This document shows positions 44,715-54,149 of a stretch of 64,000 nt of DNA, in pieces; the first letter of the stretch is position 1; every line of letters begins with the position of its first letter. The notes beneath the pieces are model-generated. The model saw nothing but the letters and a program-made list of their open reading frames with translations. It was not told where the DNA came from and searched no databases. The stretch comes from Phormidesmis priestleyi ULC007 (GTDB lineage Bacteria > Cyanobacteriota > Cyanobacteriia > Leptolyngbyales > Leptolyngbyaceae), in NCBI RefSeq assembly GCF_001895925.1, contig NZ_MPPI01000005.1, positions 38,188-102,187 of the forward strand. The letters run 5' to 3'. The translations under genes and the position numbers were made by a program.

Positions 44715-45899
44715 TCAATTCTCCCAATATTTCCAGATGGCGTTTGCCATCGTGGCTACGCCCGTGAGAATGGCAGATTCGTTTACCTCAAACTGCGGGT
44801 GATGGAGCGGATAGTTTCGTTGATCTGGGTAGCCCACGCCTAAGCGAAACATGCTGCCCGGCGCGTGATTGAGGTAGACCGCAAAATCCTCAGCACCGAG
44901 AGATGGCTCTTGAATCATTTGAATGCTCTGATTGCCCCACATTTCTTGAGCCGCCGATTCGAGCAGGTGCGTCAGAGTTTTGTCGTTTTGCACCGAGGGA
45001 ACGCCTCGGCGATAGTCTAACTGATAGGTTGCCCCATAGGTTGCACAGACACTTGAGACAATCTGCTCAACCCAAGTAGGCAGAGTGGCGCTGGTTTCAG
45101 GATGGAGCGATCGCACCGTTCCCAACAACTGCACCTGGTCGGCAATCACGTTGGGGGCACGTCCGCCTGTGATTTTGCCGATCGTCAGCACCATCGGGCG
45201 AAGCGGATTTTGAGTGCGGCTAATGGCTTGCTGCAAGCTGGTGATCACCTGCGATGCGATCCAGATCGCATCTACCGCTTCATGAGGACGCGCTCCATGT
45301 CCTGATTCTCCCAAAATTGTGATCTCTAAATCGTCGGCGGCGGCGGTGAGTGCCCCATAGCGGATGCCAATTTTGCCAGCGGGAATCGAGGGAAACACAT
45401 GTAGAGATAAAATGGCGCTGACTTGATCCATTGCGCCATCTTGCACCATCCATTCTGCGCCTTGGGCGATTTCTTCGGCAGGCTGAAAGAGAAAGCGCAC
45501 ATCTCCGGGCAGCAGTTCGCCGAGTTGAGATAGCACCATCGCCGTTCCTAGCCCAACTGTGGTGTGGACATCGTGACCGCAGGCGTGCATGACCCCATTG
45601 AAGCGAGAGGCAAACTCTAAGCCAGTGCGTTCTTGAATCGGTAACGCATCCATATCAGTGCGGATGGCAAGCAGACGATGATTTGACGCACCAGAATTCT
45701 GTCCTTTGAGTTCTCCAATCACGCCGACTTTTCCGATCGCTTCTTGCACACGCAGCCCACACGATGAAAGCACTCCAGCTACATAAGCGGCGGTCTGCTG
45801 CTCTTGTCCACTGAGTTCGGGGTGGCTGTGTAGATGCCGACGAATCTCAATTAACCGAGGAGCCAGAGCCGTAGCAATTTCTTTGATTCGGGTGTGCAT
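44715..45899 (-). CDS. M20 family amidohydrolase (N-acyl-L-amino acid / IAA-amino acid hydrolase type)
   Basis: 394 residues. Metal-site motifs: IRTDMDALPIQE, HACGHDVHTTVGLG, FQPAEEIAQGAEWM, GESGHGARPHEAVDA and the C-terminal SLGAEDFAVYLNHAPGSMF. It cleaves N-acyl or N-aryl amino acids with two metals in the cytoplasm. Length and motif order are complete. Monocistronic. 45900-46117 upstream shows no gene. Confidence 0.9.
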   Translation of the reverse strand: MHTRIKEIATALAPRLIEIRRHLHSHPELSGQEQQTAAYVAGVLSSCGLRVQEAIGKVGVIGELKGQNSGASNHRLLAIRTDMDALPIQERTGLEFASRFNGVMHACGHDVHTTVGLGTAMVLSQLGELLPGDVRFLFQPAEEIAQGAEWMVQDGAMDQVSAILSLHVFPSIPAGKIGIRYGALTAAADDLEITILGESGHGARPHEAVDAIWIASQVITSLQQAISRTQNPLRPMVLTIGKITGGRAPNVIADQVQLLGTVRSLHPETSATLPTWVEQIVSSVCATYGATYQLDYRRGVPSVQNDKTLTHLLESAAQEMWGNQSIQMIQEPSLGAEDFAVYLNHAPGSMFRLGVGYPDQRNYPLHHPQFEVNESAILTGVATMANAIWKYWEN

Positions 45900-46117
45900 G
45901 CAGATTTTTAAGACAGTTTCTCTAATGATAAGACTTGTTAATAAAAGATTAAGGTTAGCTCAGATCTGGCACCGTTCTCAATCAGGGGTTTCCAAAAAGC
46001 TAGAAGTCTGAAAGAAAGAACCTAGAAATATTTCAATCGGACGATGGAACGACGATCGGGTTTCAAAAAGTTGGCTGTTCGGACTCAATTGGCCAAATCT
46101 AGAACTTAGGAGGCAAC

Positions 46118-46951
46118 ATGCCTGAAATCAAAAATGTGAGTGGAACGGCATTCATTATTGCTGAATTTCGAGCTGAAGAAAACGCAGCGCCTGACCCGCT
46201 TTATCGAGATGAGATTGTTAGACTATTTCTCGATCGCAATTCAGCGCAAGTTGCTCATCAGGTGGCTCAATCTTTTCCGCCAGTCAAAGACATGGTGAAA
46301 CTGCGGACTCGCTACTTTGATGATGTGTTATCTCAACAACTGGCGCTGGGATATCGGCAAGTTGTGATTTTAGGGTCGGGTCTAGATACCCGTGCAGTGC
46401 GAATGTCAGCCCCAGGGGTGCGCTACTTCGAGATTGACCAGGCAGCAACAGCAACGCTGCAACTTAAAGCAGAACGATTAGCAGCGAATAATATTGCGGC
46501 TGAGGTCACTTACATCCCCGGCGATTATGTCAAAGATGATCTCATTGCATTACTTGAAAACAATCACTTTAACTTGCAGTTGCCGACTTATTTCTTGTGG
46601 GAAGGCAACGTAACTTACCTCGAACAAGAAGACATCATTGCGGTTCTCGATACAATCCGTAACCACGTCAAGCACTTTAAGCTATCGCTTGACTACCTAT
46701 CGAATCGGGTGATTGCCAAAACTACAGGATATGTCGAACTAGATGACTATATCGAACAATTGGAGCAGCGGGGCGCACCGTGGATCACAGGCTTCCAAGA
46801 TATGGCTGGTTTTACCAAAAGCTTGGGACTGGACATTGTTGAAACCTATTCAGCCGCACAACTGCACGATCGCTATCGCCCACAGTTGCCTCTACCCTCG
46901 CCCATTTTTCAGTTCTACTTTGTTTGCACAATCACGAGATCGGGCATATAG
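46118..46951 (+). CDS. Class I SAM-dependent methyltransferase, leucine carboxyl methyltransferase (PPM1/TcmP) family
   Basis: 277 residues with a strong TTAGGAGG site eight bases before the ATG. The family motifs are LRTRYFDDVL, VVILGSGLDTRAVRM (SAM loop), YFEIDQAATATLQLKAERL and YFLWEGNVTYL. Such enzymes methylate carboxyl or hydroxyl groups of small metabolites. The substrate is unknown. It converges on hpnG, with 48 bp between the stops. Confidence 0.88.
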   Translation: MPEIKNVSGTAFIIAEFRAEENAAPDPLYRDEIVRLFLDRNSAQVAHQVAQSFPPVKDMVKLRTRYFDDVLSQQLALGYRQVVILGSGLDTRAVRMSAPGVRYFEIDQAATATLQLKAERLAANNIAAEVTYIPGDYVKDDLIALLENNHFNLQLPTYFLWEGNVTYLEQEDIIAVLDTIRNHVKHFKLSLDYLSNRVIAKTTGYVELDDYIEQLEQRGAPWITGFQDMAGFTKSLGLDIVETYSAAQLHDRYRPQLPLPSPIFQFYFVCTITRSGI

Positions 46952-46999
46952 CCAGTCGCTGCATCGAATCAATCGGTTCGGTTAGCTACCAAGGTGAAG

Positions 47000-47716
47000 T
47001 TAGCCCAAACGGGCGGCGATCGCTTCTAACGTCCGCAATCCTGTTAACGAGCCTCGAATCAGTCGCAGAGCAGCGATCGGTTGGCGGATCATCCCAATCG
47101 CGAGCGGCAGCGATCGTATCCTACCCTCTGGGCTAATTGCCGCTGACAGGTCTGGCAAATCATGATCAGTATCATCACTTACGACTCTTAACATGGCGAC
47201 GGGAACTCCTGCCTCAGCCAGAATCGTCAAGATAGCTGACCCCTCCATATCTACGACATCAGCTTGATGGACTTGTCCGAGTTGTTGCTTTTCGTGAGCA
47301 GAAGACAGAATGCGATCGCTCGTAAACGCCCGCACCAGAGAATTTGTTGCTTGCAAACTTTGTTGGATCTGAGCCGTCAGCGTGGGATCGCAGTCCCAAA
47401 CGGTGCCTGACGCATCTTGGCAGGACTGATAGAGAACTCGATCGCCGATCCCTAACTGGACTGTGAGACTACCGCACAAGCCCATCACCAAAACGCCTGA
47501 TTGAAGGGCTGCGTCAAAGGATTGAGATCTTTGCCAGTTTCTTAAAAATTGAGTAACTGGCTCAACCCCGATCGGAATTGGTATGACTTGAGGCGGGTTT
47601 TTGAGGTGCTTTAAACCCTGGCAAATGGCTCGATGTTCTGCACCTTGGGGGACGAGGAAAGTCAGCAAAGGGTGAAGGATAATAGGGAGAGCTACTAATC
47701 TGAAGCAGGCTTGCAT
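47000..47716 (-). CDS. hpnG: Adenosylhopane nucleosidase / hopanoid-associated phosphorylase
   Basis: 238 residues of the purine nucleoside phosphorylase/nucleosidase superfamily: LTFLVPQGAEHRAICQGL, SGVLVMGLCGSLT and the catalytic VVDMEGSAILTILAEA. HpnG removes adenine from adenosylhopane to give ribosylhopane. The hpnH gene that makes adenosylhopane is 3.7 kb away in the divergent operon, which supports HpnG over an MTA/SAH nucleosidase. The start may lie a few codons inside the chosen ATG. Confidence 0.78.
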   Translation of the reverse strand: MQACFRLVALPIILHPLLTFLVPQGAEHRAICQGLKHLKNPPQVIPIPIGVEPVTQFLRNWQRSQSFDAALQSGVLVMGLCGSLTVQLGIGDRVLYQSCQDASGTVWDCDPTLTAQIQQSLQATNSLVRAFTSDRILSSAHEKQQLGQVHQADVVDMEGSAILTILAEAGVPVAMLRVVSDDTDHDLPDLSAAISPEGRIRSLPLAIGMIRQPIAALRLIRGSLTGLRTLEAIAARLG

Positions 47717-47742
47717 TAGCCTGGATGAAAGCCGAAATAGTT

Positions 47743-47760
47743 GACGGTAGAATTACCGTC
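47743..47760. promoter_or_regulatory. Inverted repeat in the hpnG / RND-hpnA-hpnH divergent promoter region
   Basis: GACGGTA-GAAT-TACCGTC: 7-bp perfect arms with a 4-bp centre in the 102-bp gap between the divergent genes. Its symmetry and position suit a dimeric repressor or activator site controlling both sides. It could also be a hairpin at the 5' end of one transcript. Confidence 0.45.
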
Positions 47761-47818
47761 TTGGGTGAAGCTTTAAAAATCGCTTCTGACCGATGCATTT
47801 ACTATCGAACAGTTCAAC

Positions 47819-50434
47819 ATGGTACAGCCAAATCGCAATCAATCCTCACGAGAGCGCTTTAATATTTCTCGACTGGCGATCGCCGCTCCCATTCTCACAA
47901 TTAGCTTTTGGCTGGCGGTGACGGTTGCAGGGCTTATGGCGTTTAGTTCTCTCAAATATGCGCTGTTTCCCGATATCGCCTTTCCGGTCGTCGTGGTCAA
48001 TGCCAGCGCGCCCTTGACGACTGCCCTTGACACTGAGCGCGAGCTAACTCAGCCGATCGAGCAAGCGCTACGATCGCTCAAAGGCTTGGATGATCTTCGG
48101 TCTTCGACTTATCCCAGTCGATCGGCAGTGAGCGCGTCGTTTAAAGTAGGGACGAGCCTGGAAGAGTCAGCTCGTGAAGTTGAGACGACAATGAAGACGG
48201 TAACGTTGCCTAAAGATGGAACGTTCAAAGTCATTTCTCTCAATTTGAATGAGTCGGCGGCGGTGAGCTATGTGATTGACAGTTCGTCTCGCAGTCTGCC
48301 TGACTTGACAAAATTGGCGAATGATCAAATCGTGCCTGTGATCGCCAAACTGCCTGGAGTACTCAAAGTCTCACTCTTAGGAACTGGAGGACAAACTACG
48401 CCATCGGTAAATCCCACATCTCAAGCAGGTCAACTCGGAACGTTGGTGCGATTTAATGGGGCAGATGCTTTGGCATTTCAGGTGATTAAGCGGGGTGATG
48501 CCAACACGCTCGAAGTGGTGAGTGCGGTTGAAAAAGAAGTGACGCGACTGCGGTCTAGTCAACCCGACGTGAACCTAACTTTAGCAGCGACGCAAGCAGA
48601 CTATATTCAAAAAGCGACTCAATCGACGATCGATGCCTTGATCGAAGCGATCGCCCTTGCCGTGATTGTGATTTTCCTTTTTTTGAGAAGCTGGCAAGCG
48701 ACGCTGATTTCGGCGCTAGCGATTCCCATTTCGCTGTTGGGAACGTTTATCGTCATGGCGATCTTTGGGTTTAACTTAGAGACAATAACGCTGCTGGCGT
48801 TAGCGCTGGTGATTGGCAGCGTCGTCGATGATGCGATCGTCGATGTCGAAAATATTAGCCGTCACATCGACAATGGCGAATTGCCCAAACAAGCTGCCCT
48901 GACTGCTACTGACGAAATCGGCTTACCCGTGACGGCAGCGACGTTAACAGCGGTTGCGGTGTTTCTCCCGATCGGTCTGATGGGTGGCGTGATCGGACAG
49001 TTTTTTAAACCCTTTGGGATCACGATCGCGGCTTCGATGCTGACTTCTTTGCTAGTAGCGCGCACCCTTTCGCCCGTCTTATCAATCTATTTGCTCAGAC
49101 CCAAACCTTATGGCGCTCTTCACAAAACAGGAGGCTTTTGGGTGAGGTTTTCGGCGGCTTATCGACGGTTGCTAGATTGGTCATTGCGCCATCGTGTCTT
49201 CGTTGTGAGCCTCGCAATTCTGAGCTTTGTGGCAGGCGTTGCGCTGATTCCATTCATTCCTCAAGGGTTTATTCCTAAGCTCGATCGCGGCGAATTTTAT
49301 GTCCGCTATACGGCTCCGTTGCCGACTCAGATCTCTTCTTTGCCCATTAATCCTTTAGCGACATCGCTAACAGTGGCAAAGCAGCTAGAAGATCAGGTGC
49401 GAAAATCGCCAGAGGTTGAAACGGTGTTTACGATCGTTGGCTCCCGTGAAGGAGAACCCAATAAAGGCAATCTATACGTAAAGTTAAAGAACGATCGCGC
49501 CACCTCTACTGCAAAGCTGCAAGACCAAATCCGGGCGACGTTACCCACTTTAGAAGGGGTGACGACCAGCGTGGAAGACATTCCCTTTGTTGAGGCGGGC
49601 AGTCAGAAGCCATTGCAGATCGCGATTCAGGGTGAGGATCTCACAGTTCTAAATCGAGTTGCCACCGATTTAAAAGCAAAAGTGCAGACGCTCCCCGGTT
49701 TTGCAGATGTAACGATCGTCGGGGCATCCAGCAAAGAAATTCAGCAGATTGAGCGCAAAAATGGCAAGCGAGTCGTTTACGTCAGCGCTAACCTGGGCAA
49801 AGGCTTACCGTTAGGAGACGCAACTGAGACGATCGTCAACGAAGCCAGAGCATTGATTCCGCCCGGAGTCACCCTCAACTTAGGCGGTGATTCTGCCACG
49901 AGTAGCCAAATTTTTAGCAGTTTTGGGTCTACGTTGGCGTTGTCTGCTCTATGTATTGTTGTCGTCTTAGTTTGGTTGTTTCGCAGTTGGGTCGATCCAT
50001 TAGCCGTCGGACTCTCATTGCCATTAGCATTAGTGGGTGCAATGTTGGCGCTGCTATTCACTCAGAGTGATTTTGGCATGATTTCGCTGATCGGATTTGT
50101 GTTTCTATTAGGATTAACGACCAAGAATGCAATCTTGATCGTGGATTATATTAATCAGCTACGTCGAGAAGGCTTAGAGCGATCGGAAGCCATTCTCAAA
50201 GCGGGGCCGATTCGCCTCAGACCGATTTTGATGACGACGGCTGCCACGATTTTAGGCATGGCACCGATCGCGCTTGGTTTAGGTGCGGGGTCTGAGTTGA
50301 GATCGCCAATGGCAATCGCGATCGCAGGCGGACTTGTCACCTCAACGTTACTCAGTCTAATTGTCGTTCCCGTCGTCTACACGCTGCTCGATGATCTGAA
50401 ACCCCGACATCGCGAGAAGAAGAAATCGCTATGA
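47819..50434 (+). CDS. Compact RND-family efflux permease in the hopanoid operon
   Basis: 871 residues with the RND duplication: helix 1 at about 19-43, helices 2-6 from about 265, helix 7 near 455, helices 8-12 from about 690. The TM4 proton-relay acids (VVDDAIVDVENISRH) and the TM10 lysine (LGLTTKNAILIVDY) are present, so transport looks intact. HAE1-type pumps are about 1,030-1,050 residues, and both periplasmic loops are shorter here, suggesting reduced docking subdomains. Its TGA overlaps the hpnA ATG (ATGA at 50431). Export of a hopanoid is inference from context. Confidence 0.85.
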   Translation: MVQPNRNQSSRERFNISRLAIAAPILTISFWLAVTVAGLMAFSSLKYALFPDIAFPVVVVNASAPLTTALDTERELTQPIEQALRSLKGLDDLRSSTYPSRSAVSASFKVGTSLEESAREVETTMKTVTLPKDGTFKVISLNLNESAAVSYVIDSSSRSLPDLTKLANDQIVPVIAKLPGVLKVSLLGTGGQTTPSVNPTSQAGQLGTLVRFNGADALAFQVIKRGDANTLEVVSAVEKEVTRLRSSQPDVNLTLAATQADYIQKATQSTIDALIEAIALAVIVIFLFLRSWQATLISALAIPISLLGTFIVMAIFGFNLETITLLALALVIGSVVDDAIVDVENISRHIDNGELPKQAALTATDEIGLPVTAATLTAVAVFLPIGLMGGVIGQFFKPFGITIAASMLTSLLVARTLSPVLSIYLLRPKPYGALHKTGGFWVRFSAAYRRLLDWSLRHRVFVVSLAILSFVAGVALIPFIPQGFIPKLDRGEFYVRYTAPLPTQISSLPINPLATSLTVAKQLEDQVRKSPEVETVFTIVGSREGEPNKGNLYVKLKNDRATSTAKLQDQIRATLPTLEGVTTSVEDIPFVEAGSQKPLQIAIQGEDLTVLNRVATDLKAKVQTLPGFADVTIVGASSKEIQQIERKNGKRVVYVSANLGKGLPLGDATETIVNEARALIPPGVTLNLGGDSATSSQIFSSFGSTLALSALCIVVVLVWLFRSWVDPLAVGLSLPLALVGAMLALLFTQSDFGMISLIGFVFLLGLTTKNAILIVDYINQLRREGLERSEAILKAGPIRLRPILMTTAATILGMAPIALGLGAGSELRSPMAIAIAGGLVTSTLLSLIVVPVVYTLLDDLKPRHREKKKSL

Positions 50435-51423
50435 AAAAAGCATTTGTGACGGGCGGAACGGGCTTTGTGGGAGCCAATCTAGTTCGACTTTTGTTAAAAG
50501 AAGGCTATCAAGTTCGGGCACTGGTGCGACGTAACAGCCGATTAGATAACTTACAGGGGCTAGATGTTGAACTCGCGCAAGGCGATTTGACCGATCCTGA
50601 TCTAGCAGCACAGATGATGGGGTGTGAGGTCTTATTTCACGTCGCGGCGCACTATTCGCTGTGGCAAACCGATCGCGATCGACTCTATCAAGTTAACGTT
50701 TTAGGAACTCGAAATATTCTAGCTGCCGCTCGTCAAGCTGGAATTGAGCGCATCGTTTACACCAGTTCTGTCGCGGCGATCGGAGTCGGTGATCATGACC
50801 AACCCATTGACGAAACCCACCAATCCCCCGTTGAAGAACTAGTCGGACACTACAAAAAATCAAAATATTGGGCAGAGCAAGAAGCCGTTAAAGCTTGTCA
50901 AGCCGGACAAGATATCGTGATCGTAAATCCCAGTACTCCGATCGGCGCATGGGATCTCAAACCGACTCCCACTGGCGAAGACTTGATTTTGCGAATGCTG
51001 CGGCGAACCATGCCCGTTTATGTAGAAACCGGGTTGAACTTCATCCATGTGGAAGATGTTGCCCAAGGTCATTTGCTGGCATTACAAAAGGGCAAGACTG
51101 GCGATCGCTATATTCTGGGGCATCAAAATCTAACGCTCAAACAACTGCTCGATCAACTGAGTCAAATTACAGGGTTGCCCGCCCCGACTCGATCGATTCC
51201 TGCCTGGATTCCTCTGAGCGTCGCCTGGGTCGATGAGCGAATTTTGGCACCGTTAGGCAAAACGCCAACTATCCCGATCGATGGCGTGAAAATGTCACAA
51301 CACCCGATGTATTACGATGCCGCTAAAGCCGTGAGTGAATTAGGGCTTCCGCAAACCCCCATCTACACCGCTTTAAAAGATGCCGTAGACTGGTTTGTAT
51401 CAAAGGGCTATGTGGAACGTTGA
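50431..51423 (+). CDS. hpnA: Hopanoid-associated sugar epimerase
   Basis: 330 residues of the extended SDR/NAD-dependent epimerase type: [17 protein letters not shown] at the start, [33 protein letters not shown] and Y-x3-K in [14 protein letters not shown], with [17 protein letters not shown], a block characteristic of HpnA. Coupled by 4-bp overlap to the permease and followed at once by hpnH. The true sugar substrate is not settled in the family. Confidence 0.88.
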   Translation: MKKAFVTGGTGFVGANLVRLLLKEGYQVRALVRRNSRLDNLQGLDVELAQGDLTDPDLAAQMMGCEVLFHVAAHYSLWQTDRDRLYQVNVLGTRNILAAARQAGIERIVYTSSVAAIGVGDHDQPIDETHQSPVEELVGHYKKSKYWAEQEAVKACQAGQDIVIVNPSTPIGAWDLKPTPTGEDLILRMLRRTMPVYVETGLNFIHVEDVAQGHLLALQKGKTGDRYILGHQNLTLKQLLDQLSQITGLPAPTRSIPAWIPLSVAWVDERILAPLGKTPTIPIDGVKMSQHPMYYDAAKAVSELGLPQTPIYTALKDAVDWFVSKGYVER

Positions 51424-51440
51424 GGAGAACAGAAAGACCG

Positions 51441-52457
51441 ATGGCAATTCAATTACAGCAAGCGATCGAAGTTGGCAAATATTTGGTGATGCAACGGCTC
51501 AGAGGGCGCAAGCGATTTCCGTTGACGCTGATGTTAGAGCCGCTTTTTAGGTGCAATCTGGCTTGCTCTGGGTGTGGCAAAATTCAGCATCCGACCGAGA
51601 TTCTCAAGCAAAACCTGACTCCCGAACAGTGCTTTGCCGCTGCCGAAGAATGCGGTGCGCCTGTGGTCGCAATTCCCGGTGGTGAGCCGCTTTTGCACCC
51701 CCAAATTGACGAAATCGTGCGCGGTTTGGTGGCGCGTAAAAAGTTTGTCTATCTCTGCACCAACGGCATTTTGCTAGAAAAAAGCCTCGCTAAATTTACG
51801 CCGTCGCCTTATCTGACCTTCAGCATTCATCTCGACGGGCTGCAAGAATTGCACGATAAATGCGTCGATCGTCAAGGCGTGTTTGAAACTGCGGTCAAAG
51901 CGATCAAAGCCGCCAAAGCAAAGGGCTTCCGCGTCACCACCAACACGACGATTTTTGAAGGGGCAAACCCCAAAGAGATACAGGAGTTTTTCGACTTTAT
52001 TGACACGCTTAACCTGGATGGCATGATGGTGTCTCCTGGCTATAGCTATGAGTGGGCACCCAACCAAGACCATTTTCTCAAGCGTGAACAAACGCGCTCG
52101 CTGTTTCGAGAAATTTTGGCTCCGATGAAAACAGGTGAGAAAAAGTGGAATTTCAACCACAATCCGCTGTTCTTAGACTTTCTAATCGGCGAAAAAGACT
52201 ACGAATGCACTCCCTGGGGAATGCCTAGCTACAGCGTTCTCGGCTGGCAAAAACCCTGTTATTTGCTCAACGAAGGACACTACACGACTTATAAAGAACT
52301 CCTAGCAAAAACCGATTGGGATCAATACGGTCGCAAGAGCGGCAACCCACAATGTGCAGACTGCATGGTGCACTGTGGCTATGAGCCAACCGCCGCAATG
52401 GACTCGATGCAGCCAGAAAATATCGGGCGATCGATTGGAGCCGTCTTTGGCGCATAG
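51441..52457 (+). CDS. hpnH: Adenosyl hopene synthase, radical SAM
   Basis: 338 residues from ATG 51441, with GAGGAGAA ten bases upstream; a TTG at 51420 is less likely. The radical SAM cluster C-x3-C-x2-C is at 38/42/45 ([12 protein letters not shown]), followed by [14 protein letters not shown] and [16 protein letters not shown]-like [13 protein letters not shown] and the C-terminal [19 protein letters not shown] are HpnH hallmarks. It adds the 5'-deoxyadenosyl radical to diploptene, starting the C35 side chain. The squalene-hopene cyclase is not in this window. Confidence 0.93.
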   Translation: MAIQLQQAIEVGKYLVMQRLRGRKRFPLTLMLEPLFRCNLACSGCGKIQHPTEILKQNLTPEQCFAAAEECGAPVVAIPGGEPLLHPQIDEIVRGLVARKKFVYLCTNGILLEKSLAKFTPSPYLTFSIHLDGLQELHDKCVDRQGVFETAVKAIKAAKAKGFRVTTNTTIFEGANPKEIQEFFDFIDTLNLDGMMVSPGYSYEWAPNQDHFLKREQTRSLFREILAPMKTGEKKWNFNHNPLFLDFLIGEKDYECTPWGMPSYSVLGWQKPCYLLNEGHYTTYKELLAKTDWDQYGRKSGNPQCADCMVHCGYEPTAAMDSMQPENIGRSIGAVFGA

Positions 52458-52508
52458 CAAAAAAGGGTGTAGGGTAGAAAGCAGCTTTTTTACTGGCGAT
52501 CGCGGCCC

Positions 52509-54149
52509 ATGAAACGGTCTTTTCCCTACTCCCAACTAGTGCCCTACTTGACGCTGCTGCTCTGGGTGTTGCCTTTGGTGCTGCTGAGAAGCGGACAGCA
52601 AAGTCTGATGGCGCACGACGAAGGAATCTATGCCACCCAAGCTCGATCGATTCTGCAAACGGGCGATTGGGTCAGTGTGCAGTGGGGTGGCGAAGCGGGA
52701 TTTGATCGTACGATCGGCATTCAGTGGCTAATTGCTGCTTGTTATCTGATGTTTGGCACCAACGAAGGAACAGCACGATTGCCTAGCGCGATCGCATTTG
52801 TTCTCAGTGTGTTGTTGACCTACCGAATCGGCTGCTATCTCTTAAATCCTCGTTTGGCATGGCTCGGAGCCGCAATTTTCAGCGTCATTCCCTTGGTCGC
52901 TCAATATGGGCGATTAGCGACTCAAGATTCAGTTCTCGTCTTCATCGAGCTACTGGCAATCTGGGCACTTTTAGAAGCGACAAACCCTCAACTCAAAACT
53001 CGAAACTCTCTGTGGTTACTTCTGGCAGGCTGTAGCCTTGGATGGGGATTTTTGATTAAAGGATTCATGATTATTCCGGCGGCTGTGGCACTGCTGCCTT
53101 ATCTGATTGGGCAACATTCGCGTCATCGGCATCTAACTAATCCCTGGCTTTATGTCGGACTGGTCTTGGGTGCCCTGCCGCCGATCGTCTGGCTGAAAGC
53201 TGCGATCGCGCAATATGGCGACAAACCGATCGCAGAACTGTTTGGCAAACTCATTCATCTTAAAGGACAAACTTATCAAGGGGCAGGTCCGTTTTACTAT
53301 GTTTGGAACATTCCAGCGAATGGGTTTCCGTGGGTGTTTTTTGCCTTGTTCGGATTGTGGTTAGCGTTCTTTAAGGCCGAAGTCCGGCAACTGTTGAAGG
53401 ACAATCACGCTCGATTGTTGTTGCTGGGATATCCCATTCTGTTATTGGTCGAACTGAGTTTATTTGGCACTCGTACTCATTATTACCCGCTTCAGTTAAT
53501 GCCCTTTGTGGGATTGTTGGCGGCGATCGCGCTCGATCGTCTAATTACCCCTAATGAAAATCTACAAGCAGCTAAACCATTTCAAGCAATTAACTCTATT
53601 TTGGGCGGTTTTGGAACATTGCTGATTTTGGCAGGCTGTGCCGCAACCTGGCTGGTGAGTTGGCATCCTGATGTTCGATCAGTTGGACATCGAGCGGCGA
53701 TCGTCGTTCTGATCGTGGGTATTGGCTGGCTGAGTGTGTGGACGATCGGGCGGCAAAAATCCGCAGATCAATCAAAATTGTCACAACAATGGCTAGCAGG
53801 TTTGTTGCTTACCTCTTGGGTGGGTCTGACAGCACTGAACATGACTGGTTTATGGGGCAACTACAACCCCAAACTGAAGACATTTTTGCAAACGCCCCAG
53901 GTCGAAGCCGTTTTGAAAGCGCACCCCGTCAACTTTGTCGTCAACGAAGATCAACTGAGCCGAGACGATCGTAAAACTCATTTGCTGCTAAATTTTTACA
54001 CTCCGCAGTTAGGGCAAAATCTGACGATCGACGCGCTGCAACCCGGTGAATTTGCCTGGCTTGACCCCAGCACCGCCATTAAGCCCACTCAATATCCTGT
54101 AATCGGCTCGTTTCAAACGTGGCAACTGGTCAAGAAACCGCTCGAATAA
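52509..54149 (+). CDS. GT39/ArnT-like membrane glycosyltransferase
   Basis: 546 residues, about 12 hydrophobic segments. The N-terminal acidic motif MAHDEGIYATQARSIL, plus RLPSAIAF and GRLATQDSVLVFIELLAIWA, marks a family 39/83-type transferase using polyprenyl-linked sugars. A hydrophilic C-terminal part (about 440-546) follows. It lies 51 bp after hpnH in the same direction, so it may glycosylate a hopanoid or lipid. Its 3' end overlaps the convergent rarA gene by about 20 bp. Confidence 0.85.
   Translation: MKRSFPYSQLVPYLTLLLWVLPLVLLRSGQQSLMAHDEGIYATQARSILQTGDWVSVQWGGEAGFDRTIGIQWLIAACYLMFGTNEGTARLPSAIAFVLSVLLTYRIGCYLLNPRLAWLGAAIFSVIPLVAQYGRLATQDSVLVFIELLAIWALLEATNPQLKTRNSLWLLLAGCSLGWGFLIKGFMIIPAAVALLPYLIGQHSRHRHLTNPWLYVGLVLGALPPIVWLKAAIAQYGDKPIAELFGKLIHLKGQTYQGAGPFYYVWNIPANGFPWVFFALFGLWLAFFKAEVRQLLKDNHARLLLLGYPILLLVELSLFGTRTHYYPLQLMPFVGLLAAIALDRLITPNENLQAAKPFQAINSILGGFGTLLILAGCAATWLVSWHPDVRSVGHRAAIVVLIVGIGWLSVWTIGRQKSADQSKLSQQWLAGLLLTSWVGLTALNMTGLWGNYNPKLKTFLQTPQVEAVLKAHPVNFVVNEDQLSRDDRKTHLLLNFYTPQLGQNLTIDALQPGEFAWLDPSTAIKPTQYPVIGSFQTWQLVKKPLE

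Noticed and set aside
47000..47716. Plain MTA/SAH nucleosidase instead of HpnG
   Set aside because: Sequence alone allows it, but the divergent neighbour operon with hpnA and hpnH makes HpnG the better call; the alternative stays open.
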